NCBI GenBank assembly: GCA_039707655.1
Contig: CM077665.1
Span: 86,181,954 to 86,245,953, forward strand
Length of the DNA stretch: 64,000 nt
Direction: 5' to 3'
DNA from: Elymus sibiricus
Lineage: Eukaryota > Streptophyta > Magnoliopsida > Poales > Poaceae
Both the position numbers and the translations under genes were made by a program. How positions within the stretch are numbered: position 1 is the first letter of the stretch; every line of letters starts with the position of its first letter. Below, in pieces: positions 10,741 to 24,315 of the stretch. A model generated the notes under the pieces. That model was not told the origin of the DNA, did no database searches, and was given only the letters and a program-made list of their open reading frames with translations.

Positions 10741-12723
10741 CAGGCTTTATTTTCTGTTTTTTGTTTTTTGCCGGGAATCAGCCATTTAAATGTAGCGTGC
10801 AAGTTGGTTTCAAAGGTACTTACATAATCAACGCGATGACCACATGCTCTGAAAGAGGTAGCAACATCGGAGAGTAACGACCATGACAACAGAAGCACGC
10901 CTCCTTCGGAATGGCCACCGGCACCAGCCCGAAAAGATCCAATTTGCATGAACATGAGTGTCGGTGTGAGGACGACCAAGACAACACGTCCACAACGAAG
11001 GACGCCATCACTACACGCAACGTGGCCAAAGCCCAACGCCACTACACCGATCGTCACCCAAGCCATAGAAGGAAGGTCGAGGGGAGGCGAGTGCGAACAG
11101 AAAGGAGCACGTAATGCGCACGAACAACAAGGATGACTTCAGTCACCAACTATCAAGCAGGGCAAAGGAGCGAGAAAGAGATAGGCAATGCCCCCCCCCC
11201 CCCACCCCAAGGCAGCTCGACTAGAGAAGACGAGGGGGAACAACCGTGAAAACAAAGTCACTGACGCAAACTCAACCACCAAGGACCAATGGCCATAAAG
11301 GGACCAACATCAAGCCATATCTTGACCGCGACCCCAGGCCCATCGCACGATGCATAGGAATCAACATGGAGGTAGGATGTAAAACGATGGAGGGTTGCCC
11401 AAGTCAACATTGACCGAGAGGAGAAGCAGGGCGACAGATCGGCAGCGAGCCGCCTGATTCCAGATGGACGCGGTCGAAGAAAGGCATGAGCCCGTCAATA
11501 ATGACAATATCGGACTAGACAACCATAGAAGGAACCATACAACAAGAGTTTATTTAGTTGTCCCAATACATAGCAATGACTGCTCCTTTTTCCGTTGCCA
11601 TCATGGGTTAGGTAGTGTTTGAGTCCAAGCCTTCATTTTACCTTCTCCTCGCATTGCCTTGTTTCACACAAAAGACGACCCACATACAGTGATTATTCAC
11701 CAAGCACACCAACTATTGAATTGTATGGTGTTGTCCAAGCCCCGACAGTTCCAGCTTATGTATTAAATACATGGTTGTATATGATCATCAGTTAATCCGG
11801 CTTCATTGGTACATATCAGAAACGTGCGGTCCCATGTTAGGCAAAGTGAATGCATACCAAAAATGTCAGGCCAAGTGAATACATATCACAGTTAATATCT
11901 CGTAAACATATATCATAGCTAGACTAAGTGAATGCATGAGAGAACTAATATCTACGAGCATGTGTACTAGGATAAACTCGTTCTTACTGTAATGATTAAG
12001 TGAACCTTTTATGACATTAGGCTCCTAGAATTAAATCATGAAATTCTATGTTTTCTTGGAAGAGTATACTTTGTGAGGTTAGTATCATGAAATTCCAAGA
12101 GTAATTAACATGAACTTATCCCTTTTTCGCGTAAAATGATAAAGGCACAGAATAACCAAATAATTCACACAAATTCTTTCCATGAATATCCAGGAATTAG
12201 TACCATTAATTTCTATTTTGCATAGAAGACATATAACTTGTTTGAATTAGACCCGTAAGTTTATATAGTTATGTTTTCTCTCTTACGGAAACCCTATGTT
12301 GTACACCCGTCGTGCAACAAAACACGATAGCACCAAAATCAATATCCACTTTTGAGAGAAAGGGTAAAAGTATAACTCTCGTCCAAGTTCAAACCAAAAG
12401 GTATACTCCAGATGGCAATCAACATATATTGAAGATCAAACGAATGGGAGATACGATTCTGAATCCATATCTAGGTTAATTTCATACAATATCACAATGC
12501 GAGGGGTTTGCCTTATGGTCTAGAGGGGGTGTTGAATAGACATAATACAAAATCTGATGCAAGTTTCCCAATTGGGTAGTTTTAAGCACATTAGGCTAGT
12601 TGATCCTTAAACAAGCAAGCAAGCACAATGGGTAGAGCAGTGAAAATAGAGTAATTTGCATGAAAGTAAGGGAGTGTAGAGTAGAGAATGCAAACATTGG
12701 TTCACATAGGGATGTTTTCTCAT
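10741..12723. other. Intergenic, no supported gene
   Basis: A GC-richer part (about 10,830-11,560) with a 13-C run at 11191-11203 is followed by AT-rich sequence. No convincing coding frame exists. The segment about 12,500-12,720 looks like repeated plant DNA, but no ends could be defined. Confidence 0.4.
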
Positions 12724-13195
12724 TGAGGGAGTCCGGGAATAAGGGGTCCTCGGGCCGTTGACTTATCTCTTATAGTCCGGCCCGATGGGCCGCCTTATGG
12801 CATCTTCGGGAAGGCCGGACTACGAAATGACCCTAGGCTTATGGGGGAATATTCCGTAGACTTGGTGTGTCCTCCAGGAAAGAATGGGTGTATCTATGCC
12901 CGGATGGAAACCGACCATCTGTAACCCTAGGTACCCCTGGTGTCTATATAAACCAGTGGGCTTAGTTCGTAGGAGCACATGTTAACTAATCTAGGGTTTA
13001 GCTCTTTTGATCTCGAGGTAGATCAATTCTATAACCATCCCATTCATCAATACAATCAAGCAGGACGTAGGGTTTTACCTCCTCATGAGGGCCCGAACCT
13101 GGGTAAACACCGTCTCCTTCGTCCCCTGTTACCATCGGTCCTAGATTCATAGTTCGGGACCCTCTACCCGAGATCTGCCGGTTTTGACACCGACA
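12724..13195 (+). repeat. 5' LTR of the old family A element
   Basis: It begins tgagggagtccgggaa and ends gacaccgaca, the same ends as the 471-bp LTRs of the young copy. It is followed by ttggtgctttcactgaga, equivalent to the presumed primer-binding site of the young copy. Length is 472 bp. Confidence 0.8.
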
Positions 13196-14167
13196 TTGGT
13201 GCTTTCACTGAGAGTTCCGTTGTGAGATCATTTGTGGATTGATGGCTCGCCTAGTCATCAGTGAACAGGCCCGGAACGAGGACATCTTCGTCCCCGGACA
13301 GGTCTTCGCGTTCGGCAGCGTCGTGCTGCATGCTAACTCGACCGGCCGACTAGGCCGGATCAAAAAATTTGCCCACGGTCAGGAGATCAGGTTCGGGAAC
13401 CTAGAGTTCACCGCCGACTCCCGTGGCGATCTGTTCCTCGCTGAGCCCTTGGTTTCGTCCGACGGGCCCGGAGATCCCGGAGCTTAAACTCCGGGCCCAC
13501 TATCCGGCTCGACCCTCAGATCTATCTCCATCGGAGGTCCGGCCTCGAGCCCGGACTCGATGATGGTACCTGAATATCAAGGTTCGGCCTCCGTTGAACA
13601 CGCACATCCCGAAGACGCCTTGGAGCTCAACTCCAAGGGCTCTCAGGAAACCGATCCGGTCGTCCTCTCGTGGTTGAACGAGGCTCTAGACCGGATCTAG
13701 TCGATGGCAATCGAGGACGATCTTACCTCAACCCACGTTCCGGTCGACATAGAGGCCGGTTACGGGGAATTTTACGGCCCACCCGCCGCCCATTTGGTAG
13801 CCACTGTCGAAGACTTAACCGACATGCTAGACTACGCCTCCGAAGAGGCAGAACACGTGGATGAAGAGATCGGCGACCCTGCCCCCGTGACCACCGGGCG
13901 GTGGACAGGCACCTCGACCTATGATGTCTATATGGTGGACACCCCTAACGACAGGGAAAACCACAGCCCCAGGAAGAACGGCGAAAAATCCGACGAAGCA
14001 TCAAAACGCCGAAAGCAACGCAAGCGATCCAAGACCAATAAGGGAAGGGAAGCCATCACAGGCATCGGGGAAATCGACACCCCGGAGGGCCTCGGCGACC
14101 CTGAAGCCCCCGAGGATCCGTTAGAGGACCTGGAAAGGCTAACGGATCAACAGGACGCCGAGAACCT

Positions 14168-15562
14168 TGATAACCCACAAGTATAGGGGATCGCAACAGT
14201 TTTTGAGGGTAGAGTAGTCAACCCAAATTTATAGATTCGACACAAGGGGAGCCAAAGAATACTTGAGAGTATTAGCAGTTGAGTTGTCAATTCAACCACA
14301 CCTGGAGATTAAATATTTGCGGCAAAGTGATCAATAGCACAGTAATATGATAGTTTGATAGCAGTAGTGACAGTAACAATAGCGGTAACAGTAGTAGCAG
14401 TAGTTTTGTAGTAGTTGGAATAGTGGCAACAACAATAGTAACTTAGCAAGAATAATAAGTGGAGAACTCGTAGGCACTGGATCGGTAACTCGTTGAATGA
14501 TATTCGTCATGTAACGGTCATAACCTAGGGCGATACAGAACTAGCTTAGTTCATCAATGTAATGTAGGCATGTATTCCGTAAATAGTCATACGTGCTTAT
14601 GGAAAAGAACTTGCATGACATCTTTTGTCCTACCCTCCCGTGGCAGCGGGGTCCATAAGGAAACTAAGGGATATTAAGGCATCCTTTTAATAGAGAACCG
14701 GAACAAAGCATTAACACATGGTGAATACATGAACTCCTCAAACTACGGTCATCACCGCGAAGTATCCCAAATATTGTCACTATGGGGTTGACGGATCATA
14801 ACACGTAATGGGTGCATATGACTAGGCAAGATCGGATCAAGAACATGGATATAGAGATGATAACATAAACGGTTCAGATATGAAATCATGGCACTCGGGC
14901 CCTAGTGACAAGCATTAGGCATAGCAAAGTCATAGCAACATCAATCTCAGAACATAATGGATACTAGTGATCAAGCCCTAACAAAACTAACTCGATTACA
15001 TGATGAATCTCATCCAACTCCTCACCGACCAGCAAGCCTACGAAGGAATTACTCACTCCCGGTGGGGAGCATCATGGAATTGGCGATGGAGAAAGGTTGG
15101 TGATGACGAAGACCGAAGATTCCCCTCTCCGGAGCCCCAAACGGGCTCCAGATCTGGCCTCCCGATGAAGAACAGGAGGTGGCGGCGGCTCCGTATCGTG
15201 AAACACGATAATTCTTTCTCCCTGGTTTTTTTTCTCCGAATTTAGGAATTTATAGTGGCAGAGTTAGGGCAAGTGGGGCCACGAGGTGGGCACAACCCAC
15301 CAGGGCGCGCCCTGGTGGGTGATGCTCACCTTGGCCCCCCTCTGCGGTGTATTTTGGCTCCAATAATTCTCATTTATTCTGAAATAAATCTCCAAAATGT
15401 TTCGTTCCATTCCGATAACTTTTATTTCTGCACAAAAACAACACCATGGTAGTTCTGTTGAAAACAGTGTCAGTCCGGGTTAGTTCCATTCAAATCGTGC
15501 AAATTAGAGTCCAAAACAAGGGCAAAAGAGTGAGGAAAAGTAGATACGTTGAAGACGTATCA
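14168..15562 (+). mobile_element. Solo LTR (tgataacccac...acgtatca)
   Basis: This 1395-bp segment starts tgataacccacaagtata and ends acgtatca. It is flanked by AACCT on both sides (14163-14167 and 15563-15567), a 5-bp target duplication. No internal domain is present, so the element was reduced by recombination between its LTRs. The end sequence is widespread in Triticeae; I do not assign a family name. Confidence 0.75.
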
Positions 15563-16373
15563 AACCTCAATGGTTCCGACGATGATAACTACCTCCCACC
15601 TGCTGAGAGGAGGAGAGCCTCGAAGCCGAAGACTTCACCGTCCCCGAAAACCCCGAGGACCAAGAATGATTCAGGCAACAGCTCATAGCCACCGGTCGGA
15701 GCTTAAAGGCAAAGTAGCAGCAGTTCAAAGCCAAGTAGGACACAATCAACAACAGATGGACCAAAGTCCTGGCAGCCGAAGAAGGGTTCGACATTGAGCG
15801 GTCAGACCAAAACAAGAGTTACCCGTGCCGGCGCCTGCTGCCGCAATTCGACGACGAGGCCTTTGAGCCCGAATCCCCCAGGCGCTCCCAGTACGACCAG
15901 CAGGACCGCCCCCCTCGAGGACGGGACAGGGTGGCTAGAGACGCCGATTACTGGCCCGCGTCACCTCGTAGAAGGGGAAAGGGGCCAGCATAGCCCGAGG
16001 ATCGATACGACCTACGGCAGGACCTGGACTATAGGGCAGGTCACACCAGATCCATTTACGGATCTAGAGGACACTCCCCCGCTAGACGGGACGGCTACCA
16101 ATAGTGGCTCGACCGCAACCACAGAAGCCGGGAACAATACTGGGCCCAGCCATCAGCCGACCTCCGGCGTGACGTAGCCCGGGTCAGAGGCGCCGCACAC
16201 CCGCTGTGTTTCACAGACGAGGTCATGTAGCACCAGTTCCCCGAAGGGTTTAAACCCGTAAACATAGAATCATATGACGGACGGACAGACCCAGCCGTAT
16301 GGATAGAGGACTTCCTCCTTCATATCCATATGGCCAGAGGAGACAATCTCCACGCCATCAAATACCTACCACT

Positions 16374-17946
16374 TGATACGTCTCCAACGCATCTATAATT
16401 TTTGCTTGTTCCATGCTGTTATATTATCATTCTGGATGTTTTACAATCACTTTATAGCAATTATATCATTTTTTGGGACTAACCTATTGACATAGTGCCA
16501 AAGTGCCAGTTGCTGTTTTTGCTTGTTTTTTTACTTCGCAGAATATCAGTACCAAACGGAGTCCAATCGCGACGAAACTTTTTGGAGATTTTTTTGGACC
16601 AGAAGACACCCAGTGGGCCAAAGAAGTGCCAGAGAGGTGGGCTGTGGAGTCCACAACCCACCAGGGCGCGCCAGGGGGCCCCCGACGCGCCCTGATGGGT
16701 TGTGCCCTCCACGGGGCCCCTCTCCACCGCCTCTGATGCCTATAAATACCCAAATATTCAGAAAACCCTAGGGGAGTCGACGAAAAACACATCCAGCCAC
16801 CGCAAGTTCCAGAGCCTCAAGATCCAATCTAACACCATCACGGAGGGGGGTCATCTTCTTCATAGGTGCCTCTCCGATGATGCGTGAGTAGTCCACCATA
16901 GACCTACGGGTCCGTAGGCAGTAGCTAGATGGCTTCCTCTCTCTCTTTTGATTCTCAATACAATGGTCTCTTGGAGATCTATTTGATGTAAACTTTTGCG
17001 GTGTGTTTGTTGGGATCCGATGAATTTTGAGTTCATGATCAGTTTCTATCCATGAATATTGTTTGAGTCTTCTTTGATCTCTTATATGCATGATTACTTA
17101 TAGCCTCGTATTTCTTCTTCTAATATTTGGTTTAGTTAGGCCGACTAGATCGATTTTTCTTGCCATGGGAAGAGGTGCTTTGTGATGGGTTCGATCTTGC
17201 GGTGTCCTTTCCTAGTGACAGAAGGGGCAGCAAGGCACGCATGTATGGTTGCCATTAAGGATAACAAGATGGGGTATATTCCTACATGAATAGATCTTGT
17301 CTACATCATGTCATCGTTCTTATTGCATTACTCCATTTTTCCATGAACTTAATACACTAGATGCATGCTGGATAGCGGTCGATGTGTGGAGTAATAGTGG
17401 TAGATGCAGGCAGGAGCCGGTCTACTTATCTTGGACGTGATGCCTATATAATGATCATCGCCTTGGATATCGTCATGATTATTTGATCTTCTATCAATTG
17501 CCCAACAATAATTTGTTCACCCACCGTGTGCTATACTCATGAGAGAAGCCACTAGTGAAACATACGGCCCCCGGGTTTACTTTTCCAACATATTGCTTTC
17601 AGATCTATCTTTTTGCCTCTTTGTTTTCAGATCTACTATACCAAAAACCCAAAAATATATTGCTGCACTTTTTTATTTGCCTTTTTATTTTGTGTTCTTG
17701 AGAGATCTATCTCTCCTACCTATCATTACCTAATCTATCTTTTTAGCGTAGAGAGAATGACAACCTCTCTTACGCGTCGGGTTGCAAGTATTTGTTATTT
17801 GTGTGCAGGTGCTGCTTATTAGGTGGTGGTGATCCTCCTACTGGTTCGATACCTTGGTTTCATAACGGATGGAAATACTTACCATCGTTGTGTTGCATCA
17901 TCCCTTCCTCTTTGGGGAAATACCGACGCAGTCTCAAGCCACGTCA
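16374..17946 (+). repeat. 5' LTR of family B copy 1
   Basis: It is 1573 bp long. A TATA box, tataaata, lies at 16741-16748, consistent with the start of element transcription. Confidence 0.85.
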
Positions 17947-18202
17947 AAGGAATTTCAGGCGCCGTTGCCGGGGAGGAAGCGGTCTCTTCTACGTGCCAAT
18001 TTCTGGAGCCGAGGAGACACCATCATCATCTACCAGGTTCCTAATCACAAATCTCATCTCCTTGCAATTACATTATTTGCCATTTGCCTCTCTTTTTCCT
18101 CTCCCCCACTTCACCAATTTGCCGTTTTATTTGCCCTCTTTTTCGTTTGTCTTTTTCTCGTCAGATCTCTTGCTTGCTTGCAATCTTGTTTGCATAGTCA
18201 CG

Positions 18203-20274
18203 ATGACTCAAGAAAACACCAAGTTGTGTGATTTTTCCAATACTAATAACAATGATTTTATTAGTACCCCTATTGCTCCTCCCGCCACTAGTGCGGAGTT
18301 TTGTGATATTAATGCCGCTTTGTTGAATCTTGTCATGAAAGATTAATTTGCCGGTAATCCTAATGAGGATGCCACGTCCCATCTAAACACGTTCGTAGAA
18401 TTATGTGATATGCAAAAGAAAAAAGATGTGGACAATGATATAGTGAAGTTGAAGTTATTTCCTTTTTCCTTTCGGGATCGTGCAAAATTTTGGTTTTCCT
18501 CTTTGCCTCGCAATAGTATCGATTCTTGGAATAAGTGCAAGGATGCTTTTATCACGAAGTATTTTCCGCCCGCGAAAATTATTTCCCTTAGGACACAAAT
18601 CATGAATTTTAAGCAAGTTGAGAATGAACATGTTGCACAATCTTGGGAAAGAATGAAATTGATGCTAAGAATTGTCCTACTCATGGTTTAAACCTTTGGA
18701 TGATCATACAATTTTTTTATGCGGGATTGAATTTTGTCTCTAGGAATCTTTTAGATTCTGCCGCGGATGGTACTTTTATGGAAATTACTTTGGGTGAAGC
18801 TACTAAATTGCTAGACAGTATTATGGCAAATTATTCGCAATGGCATACCGAAAGAGCTCCTGCTAGTAAAAAAGTTAATTTGGTTAAAGAAATTAGTACG
18901 TTGAGTGATAAGGTTGATGCTTTGATGAAATTGGTTGCTAGTAAAAACGCTCCTATTGATCTTAATGATGTGCCTTTGTCTACTTTGATTGAGCAAAATA
19001 GTGATTCCATAGATGTGAACTTTGTCTCGCGAAACAATTTCAATAACAATGCTTATAGAGGTAATTTTAATCATAGGCCTTTTCCTGGAAATTCCTCTAG
19101 TAATTCCTATGGTAAGTCATCTTACAATAATAATAGGAACACCTCTGATCTTGAGATTAATATTAAAGAATTTATCAATACGCAAAAGGCTTTCAATACT
19201 ACGATAGAAGAAAAGTTGAATAAGATTGATGATATGTCTAGAAGCATTGATAGAATTTCTCATGATGTTGAAAATCTCAAGTTGAAAGCGTTTGTACCTA
19301 AGATTGATGAATCAATTAAAGCTTTATATGTCTCTATGGATGAAAGTAAGAAAAGAACCGCCATGCTTAGAACTAAAAGAGAAATCTTATAAAAATCGTT
19401 TTCTAGTGATTTCCTTCATAAAAATGATGAAGATCTTAAAGTGATTGGTGTTTCTTCTATTGATTCCTTGTTTAGTAATATTAAAATTGATGATAAAGGG
19501 ACTGAAGTAGAGTCAACTTTAGTTAGAAGGCGTCCCAATAATTTGGAGGGTGAAAATCTTGATGGAAATTTTGATGAAAGTGGGTTTGAAGAGGTCAAAA
19601 CTTTAACTAGCGATGTGCCCACTATTTTGGATTGCAAAGATTTTAATTATGATAGTTGTTCCTTGATTGAATGTATTTCTTTGCTGCAATCCATGTTGAA
19701 TTCACCCCATGCTTATGAGCAAAATAAAGCTTTTACTAAACATATCGTTGATGTCGTGATGAAATGTTTTGAAGAAAAGTTGGAGTTGGAGATTTCAATT
19801 CCTAAAAAATTACATGATGAGTGGGAACCTACTATTAAAGTCAATATTAAAAATTATGAGTGCTTTGCTTTATGTGATTTGGGTGCTAGTGTTTCCACGA
19901 TTCTGAAATCTTTATGTGATGTGCTTGGTCTCACCAATATTGAAGAATGTTCTCTTAATTTGCACTTGGTGGATTCTACTATTAAAAAACCTTTGGGAAG
20001 AATTAATGATGTTCTTATTCTTGCAAATAGGAACTATGTGCCCATAGATTTTATTGTGCTTGATATTTATTGCAATCCGTCTTGTCCCATTATACTTGGT
20101 AGACCGTTTTTACGCACTATAGGTGCCGTGATTGATATGAAAGAAGGCAATATTCGTTTTCAATTTCCTCTAAGAAAGGGTATGGAACACTTCCCTAGAA
20201 CAAGAATTAATCCACCATATGAATCAATCATGAGAGCATCCTATGGATCCAAAACCAAAGACGATAATACTTGA
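18203..20274 (+). pseudogene. Gag-protease gene of family B copy 1, disrupted
   Basis: The frame opens at ATG 18203. It is broken by TAA at 18344-18346, a frameshift near 18,650 and TAA at 19390-19392, then stays open to 20274. The gag core around 18,430-18,700 (FRDRAKFWFSSLPRNSI) is typical of Gypsy-type gag. An asparagine-rich spacer and coiled-coil segment follow. The retropepsin near 19,830-20,210 has DLGAS as active site and ILGRPFL downstream. The chain ends SKTKDDNT. No polymerase domain is present. Three lesions mean this copy makes no full protein. Confidence 0.75.
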
Positions 20275-22741
20275 AACTATGAGTTATGCCTAGCTAGGGG
20301 CGTAAAACGATAGCGCTTGTTGGGAGGCAACCCAATGAATAAATTTATTTTTGCCTTTTCCTTTCTGTTTTTGAGTGTTGACACAATTATGCCTCTATTA
20401 TGATTGTGTTTTTATGGTTTATTTAGTGTTTGTGCCAAGTAGAGCCTTTAGGATGATTCATAAGCTGAGTAGAAGCGATGCTGAATCTGAAATAGAAACT
20501 TTGCGTCGAGTGTTTGAATTTTCATTTTTTACTGGAACGTGATCCTGAGGTGAAATTTTAACACAGTGTTGCTATACAATTTCTTTACGTCTTCCTAATT
20601 TTTCAGAATTTTAAGATTTACATAAATATGGTTAGAGTACAGATTACTACAGACTGTTCTGTTTAAGACATATTCTGTTTTCGTTGCATTGCGTGCTTGT
20701 TTTGATGAATCTATGGGTTATATTGAAGGGTATGAGCCATGGTAAAGTTGAAATACAGTAGGTATAATGCAATAATAAAATATGAATGGGTTTGCAACAA
20801 CACCTAAAGTAGTGATTTGCTTTATTATACTAACGGATCACACGAAGATTTTGTTGAGTTTTGTGTGATTGAAGTTTTCAAGTTTTGGGTGAGATCACGA
20901 TGAATGAAGGAATAAGGAGTGAAAAGAGCCTACGCTTGGGGATGCTACAGCACCCCCAAGACATATCCAAAGAGAAACAAGCAACTAAGCTTGGGGATGC
21001 CCCCGAGTGGCATCCCCTCTTTCTTCTAACGGCCATCGGTATTTTACTTGGAGCTGTATTTTTATTCGTCACATATCATGAGTTTTGCTTGGAGCGTCTT
21101 GTATCATTTGATTCTTTGCTTTATTTGCTTGTTAGTTTGTCATTTGTATCCTTGCTGGACACATCTATTTGGGAGAGCCAAAATTATGTTATGATTTGTT
21201 AGAATTGCTCTCTATGCTTCACTTAAACTTTTTGAGCTATAGAATTGCTCTAGTGCTTCACTTATATCTTTTTTAGCACGGTGTGCTTGGAAATTTTTGT
21301 AGAAATACTCTCATGCTTGACTTAGATTAATTTGAGATTTAGTAAATTTTGTATAAATCCTCTCATGCTTCACTTATACCTTTTTGAGAGATGAAAACTC
21401 TATGCTCATGTGTTTCACTTAAATTTGTTTGAGCTTGTCAAAAGCAATGGCAATATATGAAACTAGTCCCAAAGTGATAGATATCCAAGGAGGATATAAT
21501 AAAAACTTTCATGAAGATCATTGGACAAATTAAACCTTATTCCTTGTAATAGTTTTGAAACATGATGATAGTAATATGTGAGTCATGTTAGTGAGCAATT
21601 ATGCTATAGTAGGAATATTGGTGTTAAGGTTTGTGATTCCCTATGCAAGTACGAAAGTCAATATTTATGCAATGAAATTACATCCTACTTATGGTGCATT
21701 ATTCGGTGTTAGTTATGCTCGATGCTCATTTATGTGAATTTTCGTTTCTTGGTTTGGTTGCTTCTCAATCTATTTGCTTGCCTCCATTTGTACTAAGTAG
21801 AAATACTACTTGTGCATCCAAAATACTTAAACCAAGTTTTGCCTTATGAGTCCACCATACCTACCTATATGCGGTATTTCCATGCCATTCCAAGCAAATT
21901 TGTGTGTGCCATCTCTAATTTTCAAAATAAACTTCTCTTTTGTGTGCTCGTACCGCTCATGAAACAGTGGGGAGTGTCCAATATTTTTCCATGCTAGATG
22001 TGTTATTCTCAAGATGAGTGTTTATTCACTTGTCATTGCATGAGAGTGCGGCTATAATAGGGATGCACATTCCCGAAATGAAAAAGAAAAAAATATTTAC
22101 TTTATGTTGTCAAATAATAAATTCCTTGGAAAGTGTTGGTATGGAAGGCAACCGTGGATACGGCCCGCCATGGAATGTGAAAGAATGGTGGAAAAAGGAA
22201 TAAACTTTATTTTCTGTTTGGGAATTGCCTATGATATATCTAGCATGGAAAGTATTTTGAGCTACTTTGTCGTTTTCGTTGACAGGAAAGGCATCCCACC
22301 CAAAATATTTTCTCTCTACAAATCCCTACTTCCCTCTGCGAAGGGTTTATCTATTTACTTTACGCAACTTTTATTTTTACATTGAGTCTCCATCTTCTCT
22401 TATAAAGCACCAACTAGGGGGCACTATAATCGCACTTGAGCATTGCATGTAGCTAATATTTGAGTGTGTTTCATGAATGGTTCAATGATTGAGCATGATG
22501 GGCTAGGGATAACTTTCTTTAGTGTTGATATTTTGAAAGACATTATTGCTTGTTGGCATGCTTGAGTATTGAAGTCATTATGTTAAAACTAGACTATTTC
22601 TTTGAATCATCTAAAAGTCCAAATGTCCATGCTACAAAGAAAAGAATATGAGATGAACATGTTAGGCAGCATTCCACATCAAAAATTCTGTTTTTATCAT
22701 TTACCTACTCGCGAACGAGTAGGAATTAAGCTTTGGGATGC
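20275..22741 (+). other. Noncoding 3' domain of family B copy 1
   Basis: It holds a conserved block just after the stop (gcttgttgggaggcaaccca), degenerate short repeats of the tgcttcactta...tttttgag type between about 21,190 and 21,440, and the hairpin cctactcgcgaacgagtagg at 22704-22723. A purine-rich tract (aagctttgggatgc) adjoins the 3' LTR. No coding frame is supported. Confidence 0.6.
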
Positions 22742-24315
22742 TGATACGTCTCCAACGTATCTATAATTTTTGCTTGTTCCATGCTGTTATATTATCATTC
22801 TTGGATGTTTTACAATCACTTTATAGCAAGTTTATATCATTTTTTGGGACTAACCTATTGACATAGTGCCAAAGTGCCAGTTGCTGTTTTTGCTTGTTTT
22901 TTACTTCGCAGAATATCAGTAGCAAATGGAGTCCAATCGCGGTGAAACTTTTTGGAGATTTTTATTGGACCAGAAGACACCCAGTGGGCCAAAGAAGTGC
23001 CAGAGAGGTGGGCTGTGGAGGCCACAACCCACTAGGGTGCGCCAGGGGGCCCTCGGCGCGCCCTGATGGGTTGTGCCCTCCACGGGGCCCCTCTCCACCG
23101 CCTCTGATGCCTATAAATACCCAAATATTCAGAAAATCCTAGGGGAGTCGACGAAAAACACATCCAGCCGCCGCAAGTTCCAGAGCCTCAAGATCCAATC
23201 TAACACCATCACAGAGGGGTTCATCTTCTTGATAGGTGCCTCTCCGATGATGCGTGAGTAGTCCACCATAGACCTACGGGTCCGTAGGCAGTAGCTAGAT
23301 GGCTTCCTCTCTCTCTTTTGATTCTCAATACAATGGTCTCTTGGAGATCTATTTGATGTAAACTTTTGTGGTGTGTTTGTTGGGATCTGATGAATTTTGA
23401 GTTCATGATTAGTTTCTATACATGAATATTATTCGAGTCTTCTTTGATCTCTTATATGCATGATTACTTATAGCCTCGTATTTCTTCTTCGAATCTTTGG
23501 TTTAGTTAGGCCGACTAGATCGATTTTTCTTGCCATGGGAAGAGGTGCTTTGTGATGGGTTCGATCTTGTGGTGTCCTTTCCCAGTGACAGAAGGGGCAG
23601 CAAGGCACGCATGTATCGTTGCCATTAAGGATAACAAATGGGGTCTATTCCTACATGAATAGATCTTGTCTACATCATGTCATCGTTCTTATTGCATTAC
23701 TCTGTTTGTCCATGAACTTAATACACTAGATGCATGCTGGATAGCGGTCGATGTGTGGAGTAATAGTGGTAGATGCAGGCAGGAGTCGGTCTACTTATCT
23801 TGGACGTGATGCCTATATAATGATCATCGTCTTGGATATCGTCATGATTATTTGATCTTCTATCAATTGCCCAACAGTAATTTGTTCACCCACCGTGTGC
23901 TATACTCATGAGAGAAGCCACTAGTGAAACCTACGGCCCCCGGTTCTACTTTTCCAACATATTGCTTTCCGATCTATCTTTTTGCCTCTTTGTTTTCAGA
24001 TCTACTATACCAAAAACCCAAAAATATATTGCTGCACTTTTTATTTGCCCTTTTTATTTTGTGTTCTTGAGAGATCTATCTCTCCTATCTATCATTACCT
24101 AATCTATATTTTTACCGTCGAGAGATTGACAACCTCTCTTACGCGTCGGGTTGCAAGTATTTGTTATTTGTGTGCAGGTGCTGCTTATTAGGTGGTGGTG
24201 ATCCTCCTACTTGTTTGATACCTTGGTTTCATAACTGAGGGAAATACTTACCGTCGTTGTGCCACATGATCCCTTCCTCTTTGGGGAAATACCGACGCAG
24301 TCTCGAGCCACGTCA
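22742..24315 (+). repeat. 3' LTR of family B copy 1
   Basis: It is 1574 bp and collinear with the 5' LTR throughout, with scattered substitutions. It is followed by the CCACT duplication and then by gag sequence of the host family A element. Confidence 0.85.

Larger units (their letters stand above)
16374..24315 (+). mobile_element. Family B LTR retrotransposon, copy 1 (gag-protease type)
   Basis: LTRs at 16374-17946 and 22742-24315 share the start tgatacgtctccaacg and the end agccacgtca. CCACT flanks both sides (16369-16373, 24316-24320). A primer-binding site close to ggcgccgttgccgggga follows the 5' LTR (about 17958-17974), matching the 3' end of tRNA-Asp. The inside has a decayed gag-protease frame and about 2.5 kb of noncoding sequence, but no reverse transcriptase or integrase. 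It therefore depended on enzymes from another element. Confidence 0.85.

Noticed and set aside
10740..11066. Minus-strand open frame of 108 residues downstream of the NOP58 promoter
   Set aside because: No motif, no splice support and no conserved context; left unannotated.
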